From positions 1-5,303 of the forward strand of contig JAEYUH010000302.1 of the NCBI GenBank assembly GCA_023432725.1: a DNA stretch of 5,303 nt, written 5' to 3'. Positions 1 through 4,929 of this stretch are shown in pieces. A program made the position numbers and the translations under genes. Numbering within the stretch: position 1 is the stretch's first letter; every line of letters begins with the position of its first letter. Below the pieces are notes generated by a model. That model searched no databases, was not told the origin of the DNA, and saw nothing but the letters and a program-made list of their open reading frames with translations. This DNA is from Actinomycetes bacterium. GTDB taxonomy: Bacteria; Actinomycetota; Actinomycetes; Propionibacteriales; Propionibacteriaceae.

Positions 1-1370
1 ACCAGAGCGAGGTCCCAGCCGATCTCGGTTCCGACCAGCCTGCCCCGCCGCGCGGTCCAGGCGCCGGTGTCGCCGAACATGACCAGACAGCGTTGCAGGT
101 ACTGGTCGCTGAGTTGGCGGGCGCGTGCCTGGTCGGTGAGGGAGTTCGCGCACCAGTTCAGCGGGGCGTCCCACCACAGCTCAGCCAGCTGAGCCTCGGA
201 CCGGGGCGCCTTGCCCTCCCAGGCGATGGCGAACAGGACCCCGAGCAACGGGTCGAGGACCGCCTCGTGCTGGGCAACCCGGGCCAGCCCGAGCAAGAGG
301 ACCTGAGCGAGTTGGGCCCAGTGCTCGTCCGTCTCGGGGACGGCGGCGCGGTCAAACACTGCCTTCTTCCCGTCGATCACGATCAGTCCCGAGCTCAGCG
401 CGGGCAGCCACAGCCGGTCCAGGGCCAGGCAGTCCGCCGCGGTACGCCAGCCCGACAGGCCGGTCCGCGCCAGCGCGGCGTCGAGTCGCTCACCGTCGGG
501 CAGCTCCATGCCCATCGCGACCAGCCAGTCGCGCTCCCACGTCCACAGGCCGAGGTCGGCATACGCTCGCTTCCCCACAGTCGGTCTGAGCACATCGGTG
601 GCGGTCACCTCCCGCCCGTCGCCCACCCACTCGCACAGGGCGAGAACCTGGCGAAGGTAGGAGGAGGACCGGTACAGCGGTGCGCTGATCGCGGGGTCGG
701 TGACGTGCATCCTCTCGTCGTCGGTCTCGTCGTCGGTCTCGTCGTCCAGCCGCGGCGGTTCGGGCATCGACCAGTCGGCCGGCAGTTCCCCGTGCTGCAG
801 GACCAGCCCCGCCGCCTCGGTCATCGCTTCGCCCATCCGGCTCCCGAAGCTTCCCGTGGACGGGCTGCGGCGAAGCCGCTCGGCCATCGGCAAGGAGTTC
901 CAGGCGTCCATGATCTGCGCCAGGCGGTCGTTCGCGTCGTCCATGTCCTCGAGGTCGTCGAGGGTGATGCCGATCTCCCTGCCGAACAGCATCATCTGCT
1001 TCGACGGCCCCATGTTGGCCGGGTCGGCGCACGCCTTGGCCATCTGGCGTCCGGCGGACTTCGCCTCTCTGATCAGCGATGCCGGCTCGGCCGAGCCACC
1101 CGCCATGCGCCCGGTGTTGCGCAGGAACCGCCAGAACGACTCCAGCGTGGCCAGCAGTGACTGCACGTCGGGCGGATCGAGCGGCCCATGGGCCGGCCAC
1201 CTCACCAGCATCAGGTGCGCGACGCTCCGCTCGGGCCAGCGGTTGGCGGCCAGCCCGTCATGGGTCGATCGGAGCCTCAACGCCTCCGCGAGAAGCTCCA
1301 GGTCGATAGCGCGGCCATGCTCGAGAGCCCACCGCTCGGCGTGGCGCAGCAGGAGGTCGTGCTCGTCCAT
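1..1370 (-). CDS. Uncharacterised large actinobacterial protein, C-terminus outside the window
   Basis: An open frame of 456 codons runs from ATG at 1370 to base 1 without a stop, so the C-terminus is missing. I do not recognise a named family. What can be seen: an N-terminal helical part (residues 1-85, with LLRHAERWALEHG, THDGLA and LMLVRWPAHGP); a segment with FWRFLRNTGRM (79-89); a region rich in Met and acidic residues (118-160); a very acidic linker DDETDDETDDE (209-219); and a second half opening with YLRQVLALCEWVGDGREVT (238-256), then helical Leu/Trp-rich sequence. The WVGxGRxVT motif recurs, from memory, in uncharacterised actinobacterial proteins; this is weak evidence. No signal peptide, membrane segment or enzyme motif is visible, so it is probably cytoplasmic. 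The ATG lies 57 bp after the rhodanese stop and has no clear Shine-Dalgarno. No other start codon lies between that stop and the ATG, so translational coupling is possible. G/C at third positions and clean protein composition support this frame over the antisense ORFs. Confidence 0.85.
   Translation of the reverse strand, partial: MDEHDLLLRHAERWALEHGRAIDLELLAEALRLRSTHDGLAANRWPERSVAHLMLVRWPAHGPLDPPDVQSLLATLESFWRFLRNTGRMAGGSAEPASLIREAKSAGRQMAKACADPANMGPSKQMMLFGREIGITLDDLEDMDDANDRLAQIMDAWNSLPMAERLRRSPSTGSFGSRMGEAMTEAAGLVLQHGELPADWSMPEPPRLDDETDDETDDERMHVTDPAISAPLYRSSSYLRQVLALCEWVGDGREVTATDVLRPTVGKRAYADLGLWTWERDWLVAMGMELPDGERLDAALARTGLSGWRTAADCLALDRLWLPALSSGLIVIDGKKAVFDRAAVPETDEHWAQLAQVLLLGLARVAQHEAVLDPLLGVLFAIAWEGKAPRSEAQLAELWWDAPLNWCANSLTDQARARQLSDQYLQRCLVMFGDTGAWTARRGRLVGTEIGWDLAL
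714..746 (-). repeat. 12-bp tandem repeat encoding an acidic linker
   Basis: The plus-strand unit CTCGTCGTCGGT occurs at 714-725 and 726-737, followed by a partial third copy at 738-746. On the coding (minus) strand it encodes DDET-DDET-DDE, residues 209-219 of the gene starting at 1370. The repeat is a whole number of codons, so copy-number change would lengthen or shorten the linker without a frameshift. Confidence 0.85.
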
Positions 1371-1427
1371 GGAGACAGCGTGGCAGGCGGCGATGGTGAG
1401 GGGCCAGCGTCCCGTGCCGTCGGACTC

Positions 1428-1802
1428 CTACCCGACGACTACCGTCAGCCCGGTGCGCTCCGCGGCGGCGGCGATGCCGCCGGCGTCCACCACCTGGGTG
1501 AAGCCCGCCTGCCGCATCACCTCGACAGCCTGGGCGGAGCGATTGCCCGAACGGCAGTACACGATGTACGAGGCGTCGGCGGGCAGCGCGGAGACCTCGG
1601 CGGCGAAGGAACCGGACTGCAGGTCGATGTTCACCGCGCCCTCGAGGTGCCCCTCGGCGTACTCGGCGGGCGTCCTCACGTCGATCACCGTGGCCGTGGA
1701 CGCGTCCAGCCGGTCGGTGGGTCCGGCTGCGCAGCCCGCGAGCACTGGCGTCAGGACAAGGGCCGCGACGATGAGACCGACCAACCGGCGAACGTGACGC
1801 AT
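1428..1802 (-). CDS. Rhodanese-domain lipoprotein (sulfurtransferase)
   Basis: The protein has 124 residues. Residues 1-24 are a lipoprotein signal peptide: basic MRHVRR, a hydrophobic core, and lipobox LAGC with the lipidated Cys at 24. It should therefore be anchored to the outer face of the cytoplasmic membrane. The rest is a single rhodanese domain with the usual landmarks: VIDVRTPAEYAEGHLEGAVN (39-58) and the active-site loop CRSGNRS with catalytic Cys83 and both loop arginines. The family transfers sulfane sulfur through a Cys persulfide; the partner here is unknown. The C-terminus has GGIAAAAERTG where many relatives carry GGIxAW, a small deviation. An in-frame start at 1856 would add 18 residues, but ATG 1802 is preferred: it gives a proper signal peptide and has GGAGGAAG with 7-nt spacing. 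The longer start would also place the upstream palindrome inside the gene. It is the first gene of a possible unit with the large gene starting at 1370, and is probably controlled by the palindrome at 1827-1844. Confidence 0.93.
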   Translation of the reverse strand: MRHVRRLVGLIVAALVLTPVLAGCAAGPTDRLDASTATVIDVRTPAEYAEGHLEGAVNIDLQSGSFAAEVSALPADASYIVYCRSGNRSAQAVEVMRQAGFTQVVDAGGIAAAAERTGLTVVVG

Positions 1803-1806
1803 GAGG

Positions 1807-1814
1807 CTTCCTCC
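1807..1814 (-). promoter_or_regulatory. Ribosome binding site of the rhodanese gene
   Basis: The minus strand reads GGAGGAAG ending 4 nt before ATG 1802, with 7 nt between GGAGG and the start codon. This decides for the 124-residue start over the longer in-frame one at 1856. Confidence 0.85.
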
Positions 1815-1826
1815 AGGAACGGAACT

Positions 1827-1844
1827 GATACCCCTCAGGGTATC
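1827..1844 (-). promoter_or_regulatory. CsoR/CstR-like operator palindrome upstream of the rhodanese gene
   Basis: GATACCCCTCAGGGTATC has perfect 7-bp arms (GATACCC/GGGTATC) around a 4-bp centre. It lies 24 bp upstream of the rhodanese start codon. Arms of the ATACCC...GGGTAT type are characteristic of operators bound by CsoR-family repressors, including the persulfide sensor CstR, which often controls rhodanese genes; that is family knowledge. On the minus strand the palindrome contains TACCCT (1842-1837), which fits a TAnnnT -10 element, so a bound repressor would block RNA polymerase; this part is inference. I see no convincing -35. No CsoR/CstR gene lies in the window, so the regulator would have to act from elsewhere. 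Confidence 0.6.
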
Positions 1845-1862
1845 GCGGCTCGGCACCCGCCA

Positions 1863-1876
1863 CCTACGCTGGCGCC
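1863..1876 (+). repeat. Left arm of a 14-bp inverted repeat around the GNAT gene
   Basis: CCTACGCTGGCGCC here is the exact reverse complement of 2869-2882. The two arms bracket the DUF6508-GNAT gene (1905-2867), which is the only gene between them. This arm sits in the 102-bp gap between that gene and the rhodanese start, and its right end belongs to a local palindrome CTGGCGCCAG (1869-1878). No transposase and no directly abutting target duplication is visible. Confidence 0.7.
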
Positions 1877-1880
1877 AGGA

Positions 1881-1894
1881 AGGCCCCGAGGCCT
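1881..1894 (-). terminator. Weak hairpin after the DUF6508-GNAT gene
   Basis: On the minus strand AGGCC-TCGG-GGCCT can form a 5-bp GC-rich stem with a 4-nt loop, beginning 10 nt after the gene's stop codon. There is no following T-run, so it is at best a weak terminator or pause site. It may simply reflect high GC content. Confidence 0.25.
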
Positions 1895-1904
1895 GCGGGT
1901 GTCC

Positions 1905-2867
1905 TCAGCTGCCCAAGTCCAGGGAGTAGGCCAGCAGCGTGAGCTCCGGAAGTGGCGACCAGTCGCGCTCGGGAAGCCGGCGGAAGCCGAGGCGCTCGTA
2001 CATCGAGCGCGCTCTCGTCATGTCGGTTCGAGTCGACAGCACGATCCGCCGGCACCCCGGGACGGCCCTCGCCCGCTCGATGCACGCCAGCGTCAGCGCC
2101 CGACCGACACCGGCTCCCTGGCTGGCAGGATCGACAGCAAGCATCCGGATCTCGGCCTCCGCTTCGCGCGCGATGTCGACCATCGGACCTCCGCGTCCGA
2201 CGAAGGTGACCCCACCGACTACCCGGTCGCCGCTGATCGCCACCAACACGTCGGCCGCCGCCGCACGTCCGGCGACATCATGAAGCCTCGCGAAGTAGGA
2301 CTCACCGCCCTCCATCGGCGGCAGCTCCCGGTAGGCGGCGACCAACAAGTCGCCGAGCACCTCGTACTCCGTCGGCTCCGCCGCCCTGATCACGAGGCTG
2401 CCCGCTGCCGCCCGCCCTCCGCCTTCGGAGGCTGTGAGCAGCCGCCGGGCGGCGCGCTGGATCAGCCCATTGTCGAAGGCGTCCAGCAGGGCGCCCTCGA
2501 CGAACCGGTCCGAGCGCGACAGCGCGACGATCAGCATGGCCGCCTCAGCGGGTGTCGCCTCGTCCAGCAGCTCGGGCTCGTTGGCGAGGCGCCGTCCGTA
2601 ATCCCAGGCTGTCCAGTCGAAGGGGATGTGGAGCCCCAGGCCGGCGAAGGCTCGCAGGAAGCCCTCGCTCTCCGCCGACAGCGTCGCGTACGGCATCAGC
2701 CAGGTGCCGTCGGACTGCTGCACGGAGTCCGTCCAGGCGCCGAAGGATGCTGCCGCATCGACGCGCTCCAGCGCCTCACGCAGCGCACGCCAGTCGCCGC
2801 CACCCAGCTCAGCGAGGCGCGCGGCGTAGGCAGGCTCCGCCTGCTCGACCGAGTACACCTGCGCCAC
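1905..2867 (-). CDS. DUF6508-like domain fused to a GNAT N-acetyltransferase
   Basis: The protein has 320 residues in two parts. Residues about 24-148 resemble DUF6508: WLMPYATLSAE (56-66), a PFDWTAWDYGRRL segment (82-94), and SRSDRFVEGALLDAFDNGLI (117-136), matching my memory of the family's PFDW and DRFxEG motifs. The function of that family is unknown. Residues about 157-318 are a GNAT fold: strand LVIRAAEPTEYEVL, then the acetyl-CoA pyrophosphate-binding motif A LAVDPASQGAGVGRAL (243-258, with Q/GxGxG/A core at 250-255), and a motif B-like ARSMYERLGFRRL (286-298). It should transfer acetyl from acetyl-CoA to an unknown amine. No signal peptide or membrane helix is seen, so it is cytoplasmic. 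The start is GTG at 2867. It has no Shine-Dalgarno, but a TACGCT -10 just upstream would give a leaderless mRNA; GTG 2858 is an alternative. The gene is bracketed by a 14-bp inverted repeat. Confidence 0.88.
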   Translation of the reverse strand: MAQVYSVEQAEPAYAARLAELGGGDWRALREALERVDAAASFGAWTDSVQQSDGTWLMPYATLSAESEGFLRAFAGLGLHIPFDWTAWDYGRRLANEPELLDEATPAEAAMLIVALSRSDRFVEGALLDAFDNGLIQRAARRLLTASEGGGRAAAGSLVIRAAEPTEYEVLGDLLVAAYRELPPMEGGESYFARLHDVAGRAAAADVLVAISGDRVVGGVTFVGRGGPMVDIAREAEAEIRMLAVDPASQGAGVGRALTLACIERARAVPGCRRIVLSTRTDMTRARSMYERLGFRRLPERDWSPLPELTLLAYSLDLGS

Positions 2868-2868
2868 G

Positions 2869-2882
2869 GGCGCCAGCGTAGG
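2869..2882 (-). repeat. Right arm of the 14-bp inverted repeat
   Basis: The plus strand reads GGCGCCAGCGTAGG, the perfect reverse complement of 1863-1876. It lies 1 bp upstream of the GTG of the DUF6508-GNAT gene and contains that gene's candidate -10 element. It could be a regulator's binding site present at two adjacent promoters, or one end of a small inserted cassette. Confidence 0.7.
2875..2880 (-). promoter_or_regulatory. Candidate -10 element for a leaderless DUF6508-GNAT transcript
   Basis: The minus strand reads TACGCT (TAnnnT) from 2880 to 2875, with 7 nt before GTG 2867. Transcription should then begin at or next to the start codon, which would explain the missing Shine-Dalgarno. 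The -35 region is poor: TTCCGG about 18 nt upstream shares only the TT. This is inference from spacing. Confidence 0.4.
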
Positions 2883-2991
2883 ACCCGATCGCCCCTGACC
2901 GGAACCTCCCGGGGGCGGGCATCTGCCGCCAGTCGCCTTAGCCAGCCCGGATGGGAATCGGCGTTCGGCCGCCAGCGCCCACGGAATCGCT

Positions 2992-2997
2992 TAGGCT
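2992..2997 (+). promoter_or_regulatory. Candidate -10 element of the gene 4-gene 5 operon
   Basis: TAGGCT, a frequent actinobacterial -10 hexamer, lies in the divergent intergenic region (2868-3113) and would start a leader of about 110 nt before ATG 3114. No good -35 is seen at 16-18 nt. A 6-bp inverted repeat, GCCAGC (2971-2976) and GCTGGC (3001-3006), flanks the hexamer and could be an operator, though so short a match may be chance. Nothing else in the 246-bp region stands out. Confidence 0.4.
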
Positions 2998-3100
2998 GAA
3001 GCTGGCCTGGACCGGAGGGGACTGGCCCGGCCCACCCGCAGGACAGCGACGTCCATCGCACGCGCCCAGCGAGCGTTCCGACAGCAGGGCGCTGGACGGG

Positions 3101-3106
3101 AGGAGG
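3101..3106 (+). promoter_or_regulatory. Ribosome binding site of the DUF2510/DUF3761 gene
   Basis: AGGAGG lies 7 nt before ATG 3114, a near-ideal Shine-Dalgarno sequence that fixes the start of the 277-residue protein and excludes the overlapping ORF starting at 2951. Confidence 0.85.
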
Positions 3107-3113
3107 CGCGAGC

Positions 3114-3947
3114 ATGCAGACCGCAGGCAAGCCGCCCGGCTGGCACGACGACCCCGTGCACCCCGGCCGGATGCGATGGTGGGATGGTCGTCAATGGGGA
3201 CCCGAAACGATTGCGACCCCGCACAGCCGCGCGCAACGCCTCCGGCTCGCCACGCTCGCCGGAAAGCCGGGCCCCACGACCGCTGGTCTTGGGCAGCGGA
3301 AGGTGATCGCCGGCGCCGTGGTGGGCGGCCTGGCCCTGATGGTGGCACCGGTCCTGCTCGTGCCCAACTCACCGGGAGTGTCCGCCGAGCCCGAGGTCGC
3401 CGCGCGCACGCCGTCCGCGACCGCCACATCGCAGACACCGCTTCCCTCGCCGATGGCGCCGCCGAGCACGTCACGTACGCCCAGCTCGGCGCAGACACCG
3501 AGCGTCACCCCCTCATCCACGCCCACCGCGTCGCCTACACCGACGGTTCCGCCGGACGAGGTCATCGAGCCGTTCAAGCTCGGGAGTAAGCCCAAGCCAC
3601 CGAAGATGCTGAAGACAGCGGCGCCCAAGGAGCGAGTCGGCGCGGTGTGCCGGGATGGCACGCACTCCAGCGCGACTGGACGCGGCGCGTGCTCGTGGCA
3701 CGGCGGTGTTGCGACCTGGATCCGCGAGCTGCCGTACTGGGTGGCGGAGAACAAGGCTGAGAACACTCGTCGCACCAAGACATACAAGTCCGCCCTCAAG
3801 AAATGGACGCGGGTCTACGAGCGGAACCAGTTGCTGAAGAAGTACCCGTGCAGCAAGGGCCCTTACGAGAAGGGCAACCGTGGCTACGCGACATGGCGGG
3901 ACACCAATGACAACGGGGTCGCCTGCGACGCGACCTCCCACCGCTGA
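3114..3947 (+). CDS. Membrane-anchored DUF2510 - DUF3761 - excalibur-like protein
   Basis: The protein has 277 residues. Residues 6-30 are a DUF2510 motif (PPGWHDDP...RWWDGRQW), a short Trp-rich module common at the N-terminus of actinobacterial membrane proteins. Residues 64-83 form one transmembrane helix. Residues 88-147 are a Pro/Ser/Thr/Ala stalk typical of cell-wall-spanning segments. Residues 176-203 match DUF3761 (VCRDGTHS...GACSWHGGVATW, Cys179 and Cys193). Residues 244-272 are excalibur-like: YPC at 244-246, then DTNDNGVACD (263-272), an EF-hand-like DxNDNG loop followed by Cys271. The likely topology is a cytoplasmic DUF2510 and an extracytoplasmic C-terminus able to bind calcium; the ligand is inferred from the family, and the loop is a variant of the usual DxDxDGxxCE. 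The segment 205-255 is unusually Lys-rich for such a GC-rich genome, consistent with wall or polymer contact. It is followed after 15 bp by the HhH membrane protein gene, so the two are almost certainly co-transcribed. Its role is unknown. Confidence 0.92.
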   Translation: MQTAGKPPGWHDDPVHPGRMRWWDGRQWGPETIATPHSRAQRLRLATLAGKPGPTTAGLGQRKVIAGAVVGGLALMVAPVLLVPNSPGVSAEPEVAARTPSATATSQTPLPSPMAPPSTSRTPSSAQTPSVTPSSTPTASPTPTVPPDEVIEPFKLGSKPKPPKMLKTAAPKERVGAVCRDGTHSSATGRGACSWHGGVATWIRELPYWVAENKAENTRRTKTYKSALKKWTRVYERNQLLKKYPCSKGPYEKGNRGYATWRDTNDNGVACDATSHR

Positions 3948-3949
3948 GC

Positions 3950-3955
3950 AGGAGG
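3950..3955 (+). promoter_or_regulatory. Ribosome binding site of the HhH membrane protein gene
   Basis: AGGAGG in the 15-bp gap after the preceding stop codon, 7 nt before ATG 3963. It mirrors the upstream gene's site and supports strong, matched translation of the two genes. Confidence 0.85.
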
Positions 3956-3962
3956 AACGGCG

Positions 3963-4865
3963 ATGCGTGAGTTGGCGATCAACACGGTGTGGCGGGAGGT
4001 CGAGTCAATCCCGTCCCCAGAGCCGATCTTCGCCGCGCCGGGAGACGACCTGGAACTCATCCCCAGGGCAACACCGGATCGTCTTCCTACCCCCACGATC
4101 CCGGCGATCGCCTGGGGTACTGCCGGGCTCGCGGCCCTCGTGCTCGCCGTGGCCGCCCCGCAGCTGCTGTGGCTGATCCTCCTGGTTGCGGCTGCGGTAG
4201 GCGTCTGGCAGGTCAGCTACGGGCGTCCGCGGCGCGCCGAGCTCAAGGCCCGCAGGGCCGAGCTCAGTGCGGCGACAGAGACCTATGCTGCTCTGCTCGC
4301 CGAGGCCGACCGGCTCGGCCCAGCAGGCTTCGACGCAGTGAAGGCGCAGCTTCACCGGCTTACGGTCGAGTACGAGGCAGAGTTGCCCCAACGCGAGCAG
4401 GCCGCTCTCACCGCCTTCCGGCGCGCCGATGAACAGCACCAGCTCCAGCGACAGATGGCCAGTATCGCCATCCAGGACGCGGCCGTCGGGGGCTTGGGCC
4501 CGGCACGAAAGGCCACTCTGGCGCAGCACGGGATACTGACGGCCGCACAGGTCACCCGCGAGCGGGTCCAGGGCCTACCCGGATTCGGACCTGGGCTCAC
4601 CGCGTCCCTCCTGACCTGGCGCGAGTTCTGTGTCCGCACCTTCCGGTACGACGAGCGGGATCCGGTCACGGTTCGGGAGCGGGATCGCGTGATCCAGCCG
4701 TACCGGGACCGTCGCCGCGAGATCGAGTTCCGCCTTGGCCAGGGAAGGGACGAACTCCGCCGGTTGAGCTCGCTGTCCAGCGAGGAGCGGGGCCTCCTGG
4801 CAGAACAGCTGGCCGCGGCCTCCCGCGCGCTCGCCCAGGCGCAGCTGAACCTCGCTAGCCTGTAG
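3963..4865 (+). CDS. Two-helix membrane protein with a TerY-P/YegI-type helix-hairpin-helix module, no kinase
   Basis: The protein has 300 residues. After a polar N-terminus (1-45) come two adjacent hydrophobic helices (about 47-64 and 66-83) forming a hairpin, so both ends should face the cytoplasm. Charged, coiled-coil-prone helices follow (88-115 and 125-165). Then comes a double helix-hairpin-helix (about 168-220): IQDAAVGGLGPARKATLAQHGI, then TAAQV, then VQGLPGFGPGLTASLLTWR, both hairpins with the hGxG core. A final coiled-coil segment (236-298) ends in AQAQLNL. This order (membrane helices, coil, GI-TA-xV, GFGxxLTxxLLxWR, coil) is what I remember of the C-terminal half of YegI and the kinases of the TerY-P triad. 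No kinase motif (GxGxxG, HRD, DFG) is present. HhH units usually contact DNA, but in this family they may mediate protein contacts. It lies in an operon with the upstream envelope protein, which suggests a joint complex. The family resemblance is from memory; the domain layout is visible. Confidence 0.9.
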   Translation: MRELAINTVWREVESIPSPEPIFAAPGDDLELIPRATPDRLPTPTIPAIAWGTAGLAALVLAVAAPQLLWLILLVAAAVGVWQVSYGRPRRAELKARRAELSAATETYAALLAEADRLGPAGFDAVKAQLHRLTVEYEAELPQREQAALTAFRRADEQHQLQRQMASIAIQDAAVGGLGPARKATLAQHGILTAAQVTRERVQGLPGFGPGLTASLLTWREFCVRTFRYDERDPVTVRERDRVIQPYRDRRREIEFRLGQGRDELRRLSSLSSEERGLLAEQLAAASRALAQAQLNLASL

Positions 4866-4876
4866 CTCCGTTCGGC

Positions 4877-4893
4877 CGTCAAGGTAGGTGACG
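4877..4893 (+). promoter_or_regulatory. Short inverted repeat upstream of the PHP gene
   Basis: CGTCA-AGGTAGG-TGACG: 5-bp perfect arms around 7 bp, in the 64-bp gap before the PHP gene and ending 22 bp ahead of its -10 hexamer, over the -35 region. It could be an operator, but arms this short are expected by chance fairly often. Confidence 0.2.
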
Positions 4894-4915
4894 TTCAGCC
4901 TCTGCCGAGTACGCC

Positions 4916-4921
4916 TAGGGT
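4916..4921 (+). promoter_or_regulatory. Candidate -10 element for a leaderless PHP-gene transcript
   Basis: TAGGGT lies 8 nt before ATG 4930, so the transcript would begin at or next to the start codon. No Shine-Dalgarno is present between them, which agrees with leaderless initiation. A partial -35 such as TTCAGC (4894-4899, 16-nt spacer) is weak. The element implies that the PHP gene is not solely dependent on the upstream operon. Confidence 0.5.
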
Positions 4922-4929
4922 TGGGCTCC

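Noticed and set aside
490..1200. Minus-strand 236-codon ORF
   Set aside because: It is a shifted-frame shadow of the large minus-strand gene. The true frame has no stop in the window, so closed-ORF searches miss it and report this one instead.
93..1797. Two long plus-strand ORFs (93-1160 and 700-1797)
   Set aside because: Both are antisense to the stop-free minus-strand frame from 1370 to base 1 and to the rhodanese gene. Their composition (Arg/Gly/Pro/His or Ser/Arg/Ala runs) does not resemble a folded protein.
1803..1856. 18-residue N-terminal extension of the rhodanese protein (start at 1856)
   Set aside because: It would place non-hydrophobic residues ahead of a canonical lipoprotein signal peptide, ignore the strong GGAGGAAG at 1814-1807, and put the operator palindrome inside the coding region.
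1869..1878. CTGGCGCCAG palindrome as a separate operator
   Set aside because: A 10-bp GC-rich palindrome is easily produced by chance here, and it is largely explained by the longer inverted repeat arm at 1863-1876.
1188..2999. 603-codon ORF on the plus strand
   Set aside because: It lies antisense to the large gene's start, the whole rhodanese gene and the GNAT gene, which have clear families on the minus strand. Its protein is low-complexity Arg/Gly/Pro/Gln-rich, as expected from the complement of GC-rich genes.
2951..3589. 212-codon plus-strand ORF overlapping the DUF2510 gene
   Set aside because: It is in another frame from the recognised DUF2510/DUF3761 protein, has no ribosome binding site at its start, and is Arg/Ala/Pro-rich with no domain.
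3191..3799. 202-codon minus-strand ORF with Gly/Val-rich sequence
   Set aside because: It is antisense to the Pro/Ser/Thr stalk of the envelope protein; the Gly/Val-rich repeats are the complement of Pro/Thr codons.
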